Assembly (NCBI GenBank): GCA_029216955.1
Contig: JANAVB010009598.1
Coordinates: 24,255,600 to 24,319,599, forward strand
Direction: 5' to 3'
DNA length: 64,000 nt
From: Iris pallida
Lineage: Eukaryota; Streptophyta; Magnoliopsida; Asparagales; Iridaceae
The position numbers and the translations under genes were made by a program. The first letter of the stretch is position 1. Each line of letters starts with the position of its first letter. This document shows positions 37,486 to 49,228 of this stretch, in pieces. The notes beneath the pieces were generated by a model. That model was not told where the DNA came from, searched no databases, and saw only the letters and a program-made list of their open reading frames with translations.

Positions 37486-39676
37486 ATAACTTCCATTTAT
37501 ACTTACTGTAGGTACCCTCTAATTCAATGTCCCTCCTGTGTACTGGAAGCTTAGTCCCACAAAGCCACCCTCTGACTTCTACATGGCTTGATGCCTGTAC
37601 TGGTGTTCTAATCTTTCAGGATCCCATTAGGAGTTCTCAGCTATAGTGACTTCCTGGTTTCAGTTAGACAGGATTTTGGGTCAACACTCAGGTGTCTAGG
37701 TGCCAGAAAAATACCCTTTCCCGATTTCCCCTTCTATTTACCACTACTTTTTGGGTCCAAGTCCTGGGTGGTTCTCATCTAACCCTTCAGGTGATACTTT
37801 ACTCTGTTATTCAGGATTACCCTAATTTGGGGGATCCTGTACACCCTGTCTCCCTAAAAGCACCTGTAATACTCAGTCCAACTCTCCATGGTATACACAA
37901 ACTCCAATTTGTATTTTGGTCTTGACTTCCTTTCATAGATAAACATTATTTACAAAAGAGTAAAACTGGGCCCTTGGAGAACATTAGATATATTTTGATC
38001 TAAAGCAACATTGGAGAAACTGATCTCAACTGCAAAAGGGTGATCACCAGATAAATATTTCTGTATGATATTTGGGTTGTGGCATTAGGAACCTGCATAT
38101 AGCTAGCCTTTATTGATTTCTCTTTAGTTCTTGATTACTCTCTGGAACACATCTTTAAGATATATATATTGCATAAACAGTAATCTATGATACACATACT
38201 TTAAGGGTATAATGAGCATTGAATCAAATATGATGTTCATTTGTTATCAGTGCAGAGATGAGAAGTTTCATGAGTGGTAGGAACAGGTTCAATTCTTGAA
38301 AAATAGTCCAGTTTACTCCTATACGCCCTTGTCCTATCACTCGATTGAAATCCACATCTGTACATTGATTCGTACCCCTACACCTTCTATGCCCAGGTTA
38401 AGTTTGAGAGATAATAAGGGGGACCCATTGTCAGTACCAGGTTTAGTACCTAGGGGTCTGGTCCTGTCAAACCTACTCCCTACAGAGTCATCTACATACA
38501 GGACAGTACTCAAGGTTAATTCCCAAGATGATAGGGTAATAGTGATATCAATACCTAGAGTTTACTAGGTGTTCCCCTTGCCTTGATACCCACCATGGTC
38601 TCTAGGGTCGCGTGCATTAGTGTGGAGGTCCCTGGTACTAAGGGTCAGATGAAATCCTGAACACATAAATTTGCCTGTCTTCCCCATTGGTGTAGACTTG
38701 TCCTGACATTACTGGAATCATGCATACACCAGTGGTTAATTGGAAACTACTCGCTGGTCCTAAGTCCATGGTAATGTACTATTTCAAACATAATTCCCAT
38801 ATCAGATTAAGGATGGGAAACTTGCCAGGATGCTATATGTGGGGAAAACTTAAGTATCCAGAGGTTTCATCTCTGCTATATCGATTTTCCAGCCTAGGAT
38901 TCTCCTAGGATGTAGCATTAGGACTTACCTGCTGTCCTTGGGGTGGATACATCAGTTGGTATCTCCCATGAATCATAGGCAGGCCTTGCCTACTCTTCCT
39001 GACCTGCCTAAATACTCAGGAATCCATATAACCCGATACTCTCCCATTATCTCATGGACAATAGCCTATGCTATACCTGTACTCTCGAACACTATTCCTC
39101 ATATCACAGGCTATACTCCTAGTCCCCTACCTAGAGTCTCTTAGGTATTATTTCAAACACTATGTATAACCATATGTACGAGTGAGGGCATGGAGAATAC
39201 CTGGTATTGTGGTTTCCAAGGTTGGATGATTCCACAGGTTCTTTCCTTGATGCTGCTGTTGAGAGAAGATCGAGAGTTTCCCTTAGGGTTTGTAAAGGAG
39301 AACATAGGGTGATCGGCCTATATATATGCATATCTGTACACAGGCCTAGATTTGGTCGAGATAGAATCCTAGGGAGATTCAAATAGTTTAAATCATATTT
39401 GAACCTATCCCCTGGTGTTTTAAACCCTTTAGTGTTTGGATCAAAAGAGTACAGGCCTCTTTCGAGTACCCTTAGGATTTGAATTCAAATCTTTACACAA
39501 GGGTCCCTGACAATATGGGTTTTGTAGGGAACAGCTTCCTATTGAATACTTGATTGTATTTACACCTAGGTTTATCTGTTTAATGAGAACCATGAACCTA
39601 GACTATTCATTAATGATAATTAACATAGATAATTAAATAATCATAAAAAGGAAAAAAAAATTAGATGGGGCTCACA
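37486..39676 (-). repeat. LTR of element F, left copy, part 2
   Basis: Starts with the second TSD copy ATAAC of LARD G and continues LTR F to GGGGCTCACA at 39676. Matches 46131-48322. Contains the putative TATA box at 39320-39327. A minus-strand frame of 83 codons just downstream (39382-39131) is kept in both LTRs but has no recognisable domain. Confidence 0.92.
39320..39327 (-). promoter_or_regulatory. Putative TATA box of element F, left LTR
   Basis: The minus strand reads GCATATATATAGGCCGATC, followed by CACCCTATG and AAACCCTAAGGG (telo-box-like), typical of plant core promoters and 5' leaders. The equivalent in the 5' LTR is 47966-47973. Confidence 0.55.
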
Positions 39677-39691
39677 AGTCTAACCCCCTTA
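39677..39691 (-). other. Polypurine tract of element F
   Basis: The minus strand reads AAGGGGGTTAGACT directly before LTR start TGTGAGCCCC, after TTCGAGGACGAAATT. This fixes 39676 as the 3' LTR boundary and F as minus-strand. Confidence 0.65.
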
Positions 39692-39741
39692 AATTAATTT
39701 CGTCCTCGAAATTTAGCTGAAAAGTAAAGCAGAACAGTACC

Positions 39742-40165
39742 TCAGTCCTCAAAGAGGTAGGGGTAGCTGCTCGCGCATCTCATCCTCTCACTCCCATATA
39801 GACTCGCCAGGGGAGTGGTGTCTCCATGCGACGCGAACCAAGGGAATCACTTGATTCCTTAGTACCTTCTCTCTGCGGTCCAAGATCTCCACGGGCTGCT
39901 CCTGGTAACTGAGACTCGGTCCCACCTCGATCTCTGAATGGTCTAAGACATGGCTGGGGTCTGCCACGTATCGTCGCAGCTGGGATACGTGGAACACGTT
40001 GTGCACTCCTTCCAGTGCAGGCGGCAAGGCCAATCGGTATGCTACTGCTACCGATTTTTTCGAGAATCTCAAACGGCCCAATAAACGTGGGCTGAGTTTA
40101 CCGCCTTTACCGAAACGGATAGTGCCACGTGTTGGAGAAATTTTCAAGAACACCAAGTCACCGAC
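39742..40165 (-). pseudogene. Element F integrase C-terminus with chromodomain
   Basis: Reads VGDLVFLKISPTRG after the intron-like gap, then the GPY/F-type module (KLSPR, FIGPFEILEK in a neighbouring frame, AYRLALPPALEGVHNVFHVSQL). The chromodomain follows: PVEILDRREKVLRN, QVIPLVRVAWRHH, SIWE. Chromodomains steer chromovirus integration to marked chromatin (established). Breaks: a compensating pair of frameshifts between LSPR and VAYRL, TGA at 39788-39790 (Arg in relatives), and one extra base before YPYLFED, whose stop is TGA 39744-39742. Confidence 0.85.
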
Positions 40166-40234
40166 CTAGATGCACAAAAAGTTAACACGAATCTCATAAC
40201 TATACACGTAAATAATCTTAAGTAAATTCTATAC
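40166..40234 (-). other. 69-bp GT-AG intron-like insertion in F integrase
   Basis: The minus strand goes from PLEFE (GAG at 40237-40235) into GTATAG (donor, 40234 down) and out at GCATCTAG (acceptor, ending 40166) into GTC GGT GAC. Left in place it gives an immediate stop (GTA TAG). Removing exactly 69 bp joins PLEFE to VGDLVFLK, the uninterrupted order in related integrases. AT-rich and close to the minimum plant intron size. A spliced intron is inference. Confidence 0.7.
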
Positions 40235-41407
40235 CTCAAACTCTAGTGGCCTACGGTGACTGTCGGCCCAGTGCTTCTGCCTATCCTGAGCCACGCGAAG
40301 CCGCTCTCTAATCATCTTGACCTTCTCCGCAGCATCTACTACCATTTCTGGTCCCAACAGTGCACGTTCTCCTACATCGTCCCAAGACAGCAGGGGTACG
40401 ACATCTCCGACCATACAACGCCTCAAAAGGGGACATCTCGATACTAGCTTGGTAGCTGTTGTTATAAGAGAACTCCACGAGATGAAGGTGGTCCTCCCAT
40501 GAGCCGCCAAAATCTAGCATGCATGTCCGCAGCATATCCTCGAGCGTCTGAATGGTACGCTCCGACTGTCCATCTGTCTGCGGATGGTAAGCAGTGCTGA
40601 ATTTGAGCGCTGTGCCCAACTGGCCTATAGGCTCCTCTAAAAGTGTGAGGTGAACCTACTGTCACGGTCCGACACGATACTCACTGGAACCCCGTGTAAA
40701 CGGACTATCTGCTTCACATAGAGCTCTGCCAGCTTCTCCGTAGACAACCCTATTTTAAATGGAATAAAGTAGGCCGATTTGGTCAACCTGTCAACGATGA
40801 CCCAAATCGCATCCTTACCGCCTGATGACCGTGGAAGACCGGAAACGAAATCCATAGTGATGTGTTCCCACTTCCACTCGGGTATCGGCAGGGGCTGCAA
40901 CAATCCTCCTGGTCTCTGCCTCTCGGCTTTGACCTGCTGACATACGAGGCACCTAGAAACGAAGCGAGCTACTTCGCGTTTCATACCATACCACCATACA
41001 TGATTGCACAGATCTTTGTACAACTTATTGGCTCCCGGATGTAAGGAATATTAGGAGCGATGTGCCTCTTGCATAACTTCTTCTCTAAGCTCTCCATTCG
41101 GTACACAAAGTCTCGTCCCGTGCCTCAACGAACCATCCTCTGCAATAGTGAAATCATCCTGCGATCCAGCTCGTGCGTGTGCTATGATTTCCTTCAGTTG
41201 TTCATCCTGATGCTGTGCCTCCCGAATCCTGTCCATCAGTCCTGACTGAATCTGCATGCCCATCATCTGTATTTCGGCTCCCGGGATGACGATCTCGATG
41301 CCCAAACTCTCTAAATCCACTAACAAGTGACGATCTCGGGTCAAGCACATTGCCACGGGATACCTGCTCAAAGCATCCGCCACAACGTTGGCTTTTCCCG
41401 GATGATA
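40235..41407 (-). pseudogene. Element F integrase zinc finger and core
   Basis: Follows RNase H in the same frame: ADALSRYPV, zinc-binding region ([27 protein letters not shown]), core [13 protein letters not shown] (Asp), [10 protein letters not shown] (Asp), and [21 protein letters not shown] (Glu). Then [34 protein letters not shown] and RPLEFE. Breaks: TAA 41051-41053, a frameshift near 40640 just after RFTSHF, and another near 40400. All catalytic residues are still visible across frames. It would integrate the cDNA with 5-bp staggered cuts, matching the TSDs in this window. Confidence 0.9.
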
Positions 41408-42649
41408 TTACAGCGATATGTCATAGTCACTCATCAGCTCAAGCCATCTGCGCTGCCTCATGTTCAGCTCCTTCTGCGTGAAGACGTACTTCAAGCTTTT
41501 ATGGTCAGTGAAGATTTCCACTCGCTCTCCGTACAGGTAATGTCTCCACAGCTTCAAGGAGAAGATCACGGCTGCCAACTCAAGATCGTGGGTGGGATAG
41601 TTTTTCTCATGTGGTCTCAACTGTCGAGATGCATAGGCTATCACTCTCTTGTTCTGCTCCAGGACACATCCCAGTCCTTTGCCCGAGGCATCACTATAAA
41701 TGGTGAAACCTTCCGATCCCGAAGGCAAAGCTAAGATAGGGGCCGTCGTCAATCTCTTCTTCAACTCCTCGAACGCAGCCTGGCAATCCTCCGTCCACAC
41801 GAACTCCACATCTTTCCTTGTGAGCCTAGTAAGAGGCTCTGCAATCCGAGCGAAGTCCTGTACGAACTTCCGATAATACCCTGTTAACCCCAAGAAACTC
41901 CGAATTTCCGCCACTGTAGTCGGAGTAGACCATGCTTCCACTACTGTCACCTTTTTCGGATCGACGGATATACCGTCGCCTGTCACCACATGACCAAGAA
42001 ACTCTACCTTGTCCAAGAAGAACTCACATTTCGAGAGCTTCCCATAGAGCTTCTCCTTCCTGAGGGTCTCTAGCACGATCCTCAGATGTTCCTCGTGCTC
42101 CTCCGGTGTTTTCGAATAGATGAGTATGTCATCGATAAACACCACCACAAACTTATCGAGGTACGGATGGAATACCTTGTTCATCAAGTTCATGAAGACT
42201 GCCGGGGCATTAGTCAACCCGAATGGCATCACCATGAACTCATATTGTCCGTACTTGGTCCGGAAAGCAGTCTTCGGTATGTCTTCCCTCTTCACTTTCA
42301 ACTGATGGTAGCCCGACCTCAAATCTATCTTAGAGAATACCCGTGCGCCGCTCAACTGATCGAAAAGATCGTCTATCCTCGGCAGCGGGTATTTGTTCTT
42401 GATAGTAAGATTGTTTAAGGTGCGGTAGTCGATGCACATTCGCACCGTACCATCCTTCTTCGGTACAAAAAGGACAGGAGAGCCCCATGGCGACGAACTC
42501 TCCCTGATGAACCCTTTTTCCAGCAATTTGTCTATCTGCTTCTTTAATTCTTCGGCCTCCTTATTGTTGATCCGATATACCGGCTGTGCTGTCGGTACTG
42601 CGCCTGGCACTAGATCAATAGCAAACTCGATGTCCCTATCTGGTGGCAA
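41408..42649 (-). CDS. Element F reverse transcriptase - RNase H
   Basis: 413 uninterrupted codons within a broken polyprotein. RT motifs in order: [15 protein letters not shown] (residues 53-67), MCIDYRTLN (71-79), [12 protein letters not shown] (105-116), [10 protein letters not shown] (143-152), catalytic FIDD (171-174), KCEFF (207-211), FLGHVV (217-222). RNase [11 protein letters not shown] (Asp 320), DLELAAV (Glu 357) and TDHKSLKYV (Asp 382). These are typical of Tekay/Del chromoviruses. It is cut off upstream by TGA 42650-42652 ([13 protein letters not shown]) and downstream by TAA 41408-41410 (DISL*YHPG, Gln in relatives), so it is a fragment of one pol frame, not a separate gene. Confidence 0.93.
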   Translation of the reverse strand: MPPDRDIEFAIDLVPGAVPTAQPVYRINNKEAEELKKQIDKLLEKGFIRESSSPWGSPVLFVPKKDGTVRMCIDYRTLNNLTIKNKYPLPRIDDLFDQLSGARVFSKIDLRSGYHQLKVKREDIPKTAFRTKYGQYEFMVMPFGLTNAPAVFMNLMNKVFHPYLDKFVVVFIDDILIYSKTPEEHEEHLRIVLETLRKEKLYGKLSKCEFFLDKVEFLGHVVTGDGISVDPKKVTVVEAWSTPTTVAEIRSFLGLTGYYRKFVQDFARIAEPLTRLTRKDVEFVWTEDCQAAFEELKKRLTTAPILALPSGSEGFTIYSDASGKGLGCVLEQNKRVIAYASRQLRPHEKNYPTHDLELAAVIFSLKLWRHYLYGERVEIFTDHKSLKYVFTQKELNMRQRRWLELMSDYDISL

Positions 42650-44642
42650 TCATGGCAAGTCTTCAGGAAAGATGTCTATGAACTCTGTGATAATGGGGTG
42701 CGGGATCTCCTCTCCCTCGATCATAGCTCCGCAAATAGCTCCGTGCTGCTGCTTGACTGCTCCTCTCGCGAACTCGAATGTCGGTTCCTCCGGAGGACTG
42801 AATACAACACATCCTCGGAGGCAGTCTATGCTGGCAAAATTCTTACTCAACCAATCCATACCGAGGACGATGTCGAAGCTCGGTAGTAACATTATGAGTA
42901 AGTTGGCGCGCAACTCTCTTCCTTCCAAAGTGATGCGTTGCCTCATGCAAATATCCTTGACTAGGATAATGCCTCCGCCAGTCATAATTTTGCAACTACC
43001 ACCCAAAGATACAGACGCTATACTATGCTTGAATACGAAAGCTACAGAGATAAAACTATGGGATGCACCGGAATCAAACAAAGCTACAGCGGAAATAGAA
43101 TCAAGAAGTATGGAACCTGCTATCACGTCCGGGGTGGGGTCTGGCTCCTCAACGGCCATGACAAAAGCTCGATCCTTCTGTGGCGCGCCTCTCTGCTGGT
43201 GCTGAGCGAAACGCTGCTGCTGAGTGGGAAGTGGAGGACCTCGTGGCTGAGATGCTGCTGGCCCTCTCTGTGCCGGTGCCGTCTCGGGTCCTGTCCGTTT
43301 AGGAATCAATAAGCAATCTTTTAGCTGATGCGATGGAGATCCACAATATAAGCATGCTCCGAGTCTCTTCCGGCAGTCGTCCCAAGTGTGTCCGTTCCTC
43401 CCGCAGTGAGTGCAGTGCGGGGCCTGCTGTAGCTGTCTCTGTGGCTGCTGGTTTTGGGCTCGGGCTGGAACCCGGTTCTGCTGGTATGCTGGAGTTTTAC
43501 CAGCAGGCTGGAACTGCTGCTGGTGATGGTGCTGAAAAGTCTTCGGCTGGAACTGGAGACGCTTCGCCGGGGCAGGTTGGTTGTTGTTTCCTCCGAAAGT
43601 CTCTCGATTCCTCTTCGGTCTGTAATTTAGTTCTTCTTCCACTGCTTGTGCGACCTCCAGAATCTCCTCATAGGTAGTAGCTCGGCTGGTGGCGATGGCC
43701 AAGCGAATCTCGTGTGACAGTCCCTTCCTGAACCGTCGAGCTTTGTCTTCCGGGGTGCTGATCAGGTTCTCCGCAAATCGACTGAGGCGAGAAAACTCTG
43801 CTGTGTACTCATCGACGGTGTGGTTGCCTTGTTCCAGATGCTCGAACTGGCTCACTAGCGCCTCTCGTGCTACATATGGGTGGAACTTCTTCTTGAACAG
43901 ACGCTTGAACTCCTCCCAAGTGACGTCTGGGGCAAAAAATGGGGCTTGCCCTGGTACCATGTCCGCACAATGTCAAAAAGTTGTCCACTGACTGACTCTA
44001 TCTTCAGATCTTCTGGAATTTAGGCCATCTTCAGATACCTCTCCACGTTCTCCAGCCATTCGTCAGCGTAGATGATCCCCTCTGTCCCATAGAATGGCAT
44101 GGGCCTAAAGTCCATGAAGTGCTTGGGATTCCCCGGTTGCTATCGGAGAGCATCTCGAATCTGCAGCGCCTCTCTCAGAGTGTCGCAAAACTTGTTAGCC
44201 TGCTGCTGGATGATCCCGAGGAGTGTGACATTGTCCAATGCGGGTGGCAGGGGGTAGTGCAGGTGCCGGGTACATCGCTGGCGCGGGATGTACAGTAGGT
44301 ACTGGGTACATTACTGGTGCTGGATGCATGGCTGGTGCTGGGTATGTATAGGGAACCTGCTGCATCATAGGTGTAGAATACACGGCTGGTGCTGGGTGCA
44401 TCGCAGGTGGTGGATAAGCTGCTGGTGCCGGTAGAGGAATGGGTGCTGGTGCTGGCATCTGCGGAGGGAACTGCGGTGGGGGCGGAATGTCATTCCTGCG
44501 GAACCTCGAATATTGTGGTTGAGCCGGTCCGCCCTGGTGAGTAAGCTGGCCTCCCTGAGTCGGAGGAGTCTCGTAAGTGTAAAATCCGCCAACAGTCGGT
44601 AGGGGTGTTCCATGCAGCGTTATTCCTGTCCTGTGGATCCAT
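42650..44642 (-). pseudogene. Element F gag-protease
   Basis: Starts at ATG 44642 (MDPQDRNNAAW). Proline/alanine-rich N-terminus (44458-44240, repeats such as MHPAP and MYPAP), then LLGIIQQQANKF, FMDFRPMPFYG, WLENVERYL (gag core start). From 43960: VTWEEFKRLFKKKF, FEHLEQGNHTVDEYTAEF and two zinc knuckles, CTHCGRNGHTWDDC (residues 183-196) and CLYCGSPSHQLKDC (203-216). The protease shows ALFDSGASHSFIS (Asp 296) and FDIVLGMDWL. Frameshifts near 44600, 44250 and 43965; stops TAG 44140-44142, TAA 44020-44022 and TGA 42650-42652. The last is a single base from the Gly codon of EDLPGLPPD. Confidence 0.88.
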
Positions 44643-44795
44643 TAGCTGAAAACAAAGGAGATCATTAGACGAATAGAATGATTCAAACAGGATGCATAAG
44701 AGTAATTGAAGGCGAGTATAGAAGCCAATGACGCAAATTCAGCTTACGAAGATAGTCCTTAGGTCCTTATTTATAGTCCTAATCACAGGCCTGCA

Positions 44796-44866
44796 GTAGT
44801 ACGACTAACTTAAGTACTACCACGGTTTCGCTGGTCTTGCGAAACGTCGACCTGCATGGGCCACCA
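44796..44866 (-). other. Leader hairpins and putative primer site of element F
   Basis: Hairpin 1: GTAGTAC (44796-44802) with GTACTAC (44814-44820). Hairpin 2: GTTTCGC (44825-44831) with GCGAAAC (44839-44845). TGGTGGCCCATGCAGGTC on the minus strand (44866-44849), 8 nt from the LTR, holds the primer-binding position. The initiator-Met site TGGTATCAGAGC, common in plant elements, is absent. Confidence 0.65.
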
Positions 44867-44874
44867 TAAAAACG

Positions 44875-47800
44875 TGTCACGACCCGTACCCAATATTTAG
44901 GCATGAATCGTGTACACGCCCAGCCTACGCCGCAGAGTCGACGGTAGAACGATGTAACAATATGATGAACAACCACGCAATAATATAATTCTCACATAGA
45001 TCAACCACAACTCAAAGTCACAGCTCAATAACTAGAAGGTGAAATAAATATCCATCTCAAAGGGGAAGTATGATAAATAAGTGAAATGATATCTCTACTA
45101 CAAGTCTCAACATCAACTCAAAATCCAAACATGTCTCATCTCTAACTAAAAGGAACTAAGCAAATGCAACAGGATCAGTCGCTACGTACTCCTCCTGATA
45201 AGTATAGTCTGCCTCAGCTAAGTCTCCCATGTATGGGCCATACTGGTCAGGGCACTCGACCTCCTCGCAATCACCTAAAATTTATTTGGTTACCCAGTCA
45301 GGATGGAACGAGTACAATTTATCGAATGCAGTTCCAAATATATGAAAGAGACTATAAACAAAGGTTAGACACCAATTATGAGTTTTAAAAATAATAGTAA
45401 GACGAAAGTAAAGACAGTAAAATAAAATAAACAATACCTTCCCGACTGTTATCGGTCTGGGGTACTACACCGCACGGTCTACAATGTCTACTTGCAGAAT
45501 ATAAGCACTGTCTACAATGTCTACTTACAGGAAAATAAGCATTGTCTACAATGTCTACTTGCAGGAAAATAAGCACTGTCTACAATGTCTACTTGCAGGA
45601 AAATGAGTACTGTCTACAATGTCTACTTGCAGGAAAATAAGCACTGTCTACAATGTCTACTTGCAAGAAAATAAGCATTGTCTATGGTCGGATCACATAT
45701 CTTTGGTATTTCAATTCCCCTACTCATTGTTTATACTAAATAAAATTCACATAATTAATGACCAACCGATGAGATATAGTGTAATTCAATATTGAAAACA
45801 GACAACAAACTGTACTCGCCTGAGGTCCCGAACTGCTGTAATAGATCCAATGCCAAGTCTGAGCCCAAATGACCTATTTAATAATTCAATAGGATCAACA
45901 TACAAATTTGAATGTGTAAAACAACAATTATTCTATTGACCTATAGCATGGTTTAGGTTATCTATTTATTTATTTGGGTTTGCAATCTTTAGCTCTAGTG
46001 TCCTAGTAAAAGTGAATTTTTACTAGCTGCTATGATGAAATACTACTCTATTAATTACCCCACTGCTACCCTTCTATACCAACTTCAGATTTAGTTGATA
46101 TGGTCTTCTGTTTCAGTTCCCTGTGGAAATAACTCCCATTTATACTTACTGTAGGTACCCTCTAATTCAATGTCCCTCCCTGTGTACTGGAAGCTTAGTC
46201 CCACGAAGCCACCCTCTGACTTCTACATGGCTTGATGCCTGTACTGGTGTTCTAATCTTTCAGGATCCCATTAGGAGTTCTCAGCTATAGTGACTTCCTG
46301 GTTTCAGTTAGACAGGATTTTGGGTCAACACTCAGGTGTCTAGGTGCCAGAAAAATACCCTTTCCCGATTTCCCCCTTCTATTTACCACTACTTCTTTGG
46401 GTCCAAGTCCTGGGTGGTTCTCATCTAACCCTTCAGGTGATACTTTACTCTGTTATTCAGGATTACCCGGAATTTGGGGGATCCTGTACACCCTGTCTCC
46501 CTAAAAGCACCTGTAATACTCAGTCCAACTCTCCATGGTATACACAAACTCCAATTTGTATTTTGGTCTTGACTTCCTTTCATTGATAAGCATTATTTAC
46601 AAAAGAGTAAAACTGGGCCCTTGGAGAGCATTAGATATATTTTGATCTAAAGCAACATTGGAGAAACTGATCTCAACTGCAAAAGGGTGATCACCAGATA
46701 AATATTTCTGTATGATATTTGGGTTGTGGCATTAGGAACCTGCATATAGCTAGCCCTTATTGATTTCTCTTTAGTTCTCGATTACTCTCTGGAACACATC
46801 TTTAAGATATATATATTGCATAAACAGTAATCTATGATACACATACTTTAAGGGTATAATGAGCATTGAATCAAATATGATGTTCATTTGTTGTCAGTGC
46901 AGAGATGAGAAGTTTCATGAGTGGTAGGAACAGGTTCAATTCTTGAAAAATAGTCCAATTTACTCCTATACGCCCTTGTCCTATCACTCGATTGAAATCC
47001 ACATCTGTACATTGATTCGAACCCCTACACCTTCTATGCCCAGGTTAAGTTTGAGAGATAATAAGGGGGACCCAATGTCAGTACCAGGTTTAGTACCTAG
47101 GGGTCTGGTCCTGTCAAACCTACTCCCTACAGAGTCATCTACATACATGACAGTACTCAAGGTTAATTCCCAAGATGATAGGGTAATAGTAATATCCATA
47201 CTTAGAGTTTACTAGGTGTTCCCCTTGCCTTGATACCCACCATGGTTTCTAGGGTCGCGTGCATTAGTGTGGAGGTCCCTGGTACTAAGGGTCAGATGAA
47301 ATCCTGAACACATGAATTTGCCTGTCTTCTCCATTGGTGTAGACTTGTCCTGACATTACTGGAATCATGCATACACCAGTGGTTAATTGGAACTACTCGC
47401 TGGTCCCAAGTCCATGGTAATGTACTATTTCAAACATAATTCCCATATCAGATTAAGGATGGGAAACTTGCCAGGATGCTATATGTGGGGAAAACTTAAG
47501 TATCCAGAGGTTTCATCTCTGCTATATCGATTTTCCAGCCTAGGATTTTCCTAGGATGTAGCATTAGGACTTACCTGCTGTCCTTGGGGTGGATACATTA
47601 GTTGGTATCTCCCATGAATCATAGGCAGGCCTTGCCTACTCTTCCTGGCCTGCCTAAATACTCAGGAATCCATACAACCCGATACTCTTCCATTATCTCA
47701 TGGACAATGGCCTATGCTATACCCTGTACTCTAGAACACTATTCCTCATACCACAGGCTATACTCCTAGTCCCCTACCTAGAGTCTCTTAGGTATTATTT

Positions 47801-48322
47801 CAAACACTATGTATAACCAGATGTACGAGTGAGGGCATGGAGAATACCTGGTATTGTGGTTTCCAAGGTTGGATGATTCCACAGGTTCTTCCCTTGATGC
47901 TGTTATTGAGAGAAGATCGAGAGTTTCCCTTAGGGTTTGTAAAGGAGAACATAGGGTGATCGGCCTATATATATGCATATCTGTGCACAGGCCTGGATTT
48001 GGTCGAGATAGAATCCTAGGGAGATTCAAATAGTTTAAATCATATTTGAACCAATCCCCTGCTATTTTAAACCCTTTAGTGTTTGGATTAAAAGAGTACA
48101 GGCCTCTTTCGAGTACCCTTAGGATTTGAATTCAAATCTTTACACAAGGGTCCCTGACAATATGGGTTTTGTAGGGAACAGCTTCCTATTGAATACTTGA
48201 TTGTATTTACACCTAGGTTTATCTGTTTAATGAGAACCATGAACCTAGACTATTCATTAATGATAATTAACATAGATAATTAAATAATCATAAAAAGGAA
48301 AAAAAATTAGATGGGGCTCACT
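44875..48322 (-). repeat. LTR of element F, right copy (5' LTR)
   Basis: 3,448 bp from TGTCACGACCC to GGGGCTCACT. It lacks the 340-bp duplication of the left copy. 34-bp tandem repeats at 45477-45690; putative TATA at 47966-47973. Followed by GAAGC (48323-48327), the TSD. Confidence 0.93.
47966..47973 (-). promoter_or_regulatory. Putative TATA box of element F, 5' LTR
   Basis: ATATATATAGGCCGATC on the minus strand, as in the left copy. As the 5' LTR copy it would start genomic RNA synthesis. Confidence 0.55.
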
Positions 48323-48899
48323 GAAGCCCTACATGTTGTCAAAAAGTGTCTTCAAATAGTTTTTCTAATATTGGACTGGATTGATCGGGAACGATCCTCG
48401 AACATGGGGGTTTGGGTTGAACTAGTGTTCTGTTTCGGAGTGGTTTTTCGTCGACTTTGCATCGATTTAACGGATGCTATAGTGCGTCTAAATTTGAAGT
48501 GTTTGAAAAGAAAGGTGGGTGTACATATTGTGAACGTACCAGAGAAAGTAGCGCGCAGAACCATCCATCATCCGCGACGAAACGTCGCTGTGAAAACGGT
48601 CATGTGAATCGTTGTCAATGCTGCTCTGCTTGAGTTGCACGCGCGCGCGCGCGACCATTCCGGCCGGCGGCGGCCGCCCCCCCAGCGGCGCGCGTGGCCA
48701 GGGTGGTACGCCAGGTCGGGCTGGGGGTGGTGGCGTTGAAGGTACCTAGGGTTTCGAGGGTTTGGTGCTCTCCCCATCTCTCGAGTATTAATACTGAACG
48801 GGGGACTCACGCTCGGGTTTTCCTTCTATTGTTGTGGCCGGGTTGGGCCTGTGAGCTGAGGGCCTGGGTTGTGATTCCCTCCTATTACTTATCAACAAA

Positions 48900-48943
<44 letters not shown>

Positions 48944-49021
48944 ATACATGTATTTATATACTTACAGGTATACATATATTTATATATACATACACGTACA
49001 CACACACATTCACGTATACAC

Positions 49022-49117
<96 letters not shown>

Positions 49118-49141
49118 TCACATATACGCTTATATATATTT

Positions 49142-49228
<87 letters not shown>

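Larger units (their letters stand above)
25718..48322 (-). mobile_element. Element F: Tekay/Del-type chromovirus
   Basis: A Ty3/gypsy element with gag, protease, RT, RNase H, integrase and chromodomain on the minus strand (44642-39742). Left (3') LTR is 25718-27330 plus 37486-39676; right (5') LTR 44875-48322 (3,448 bp). Ends are TGTCACGACC and GGGGCTCACA (CACT at 48322). TSD is GAACC (25713-25717) against GAAGC (48323-48327), one mismatch. RT motifs and a C-terminal chromodomain with LRNQVIPLVRV place it with Tekay/Del. It lies in the left LTR of C and holds LARD G in its own left LTR. Stops and frameshifts in gag-pol make this copy defective. Confidence 0.92.

Noticed and set aside
39131..39382. 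83-codon minus-strand frame in both F LTRs (also 47778-48029)
   Set aside because: Possible short leader peptide, but no domain; its conservation is expected from LTR identity alone.
42432..43205. 257-codon plus-strand frame
   Set aside because: Antisense shadow of the F gag-pro-RT region, which has clear domains on the minus strand.
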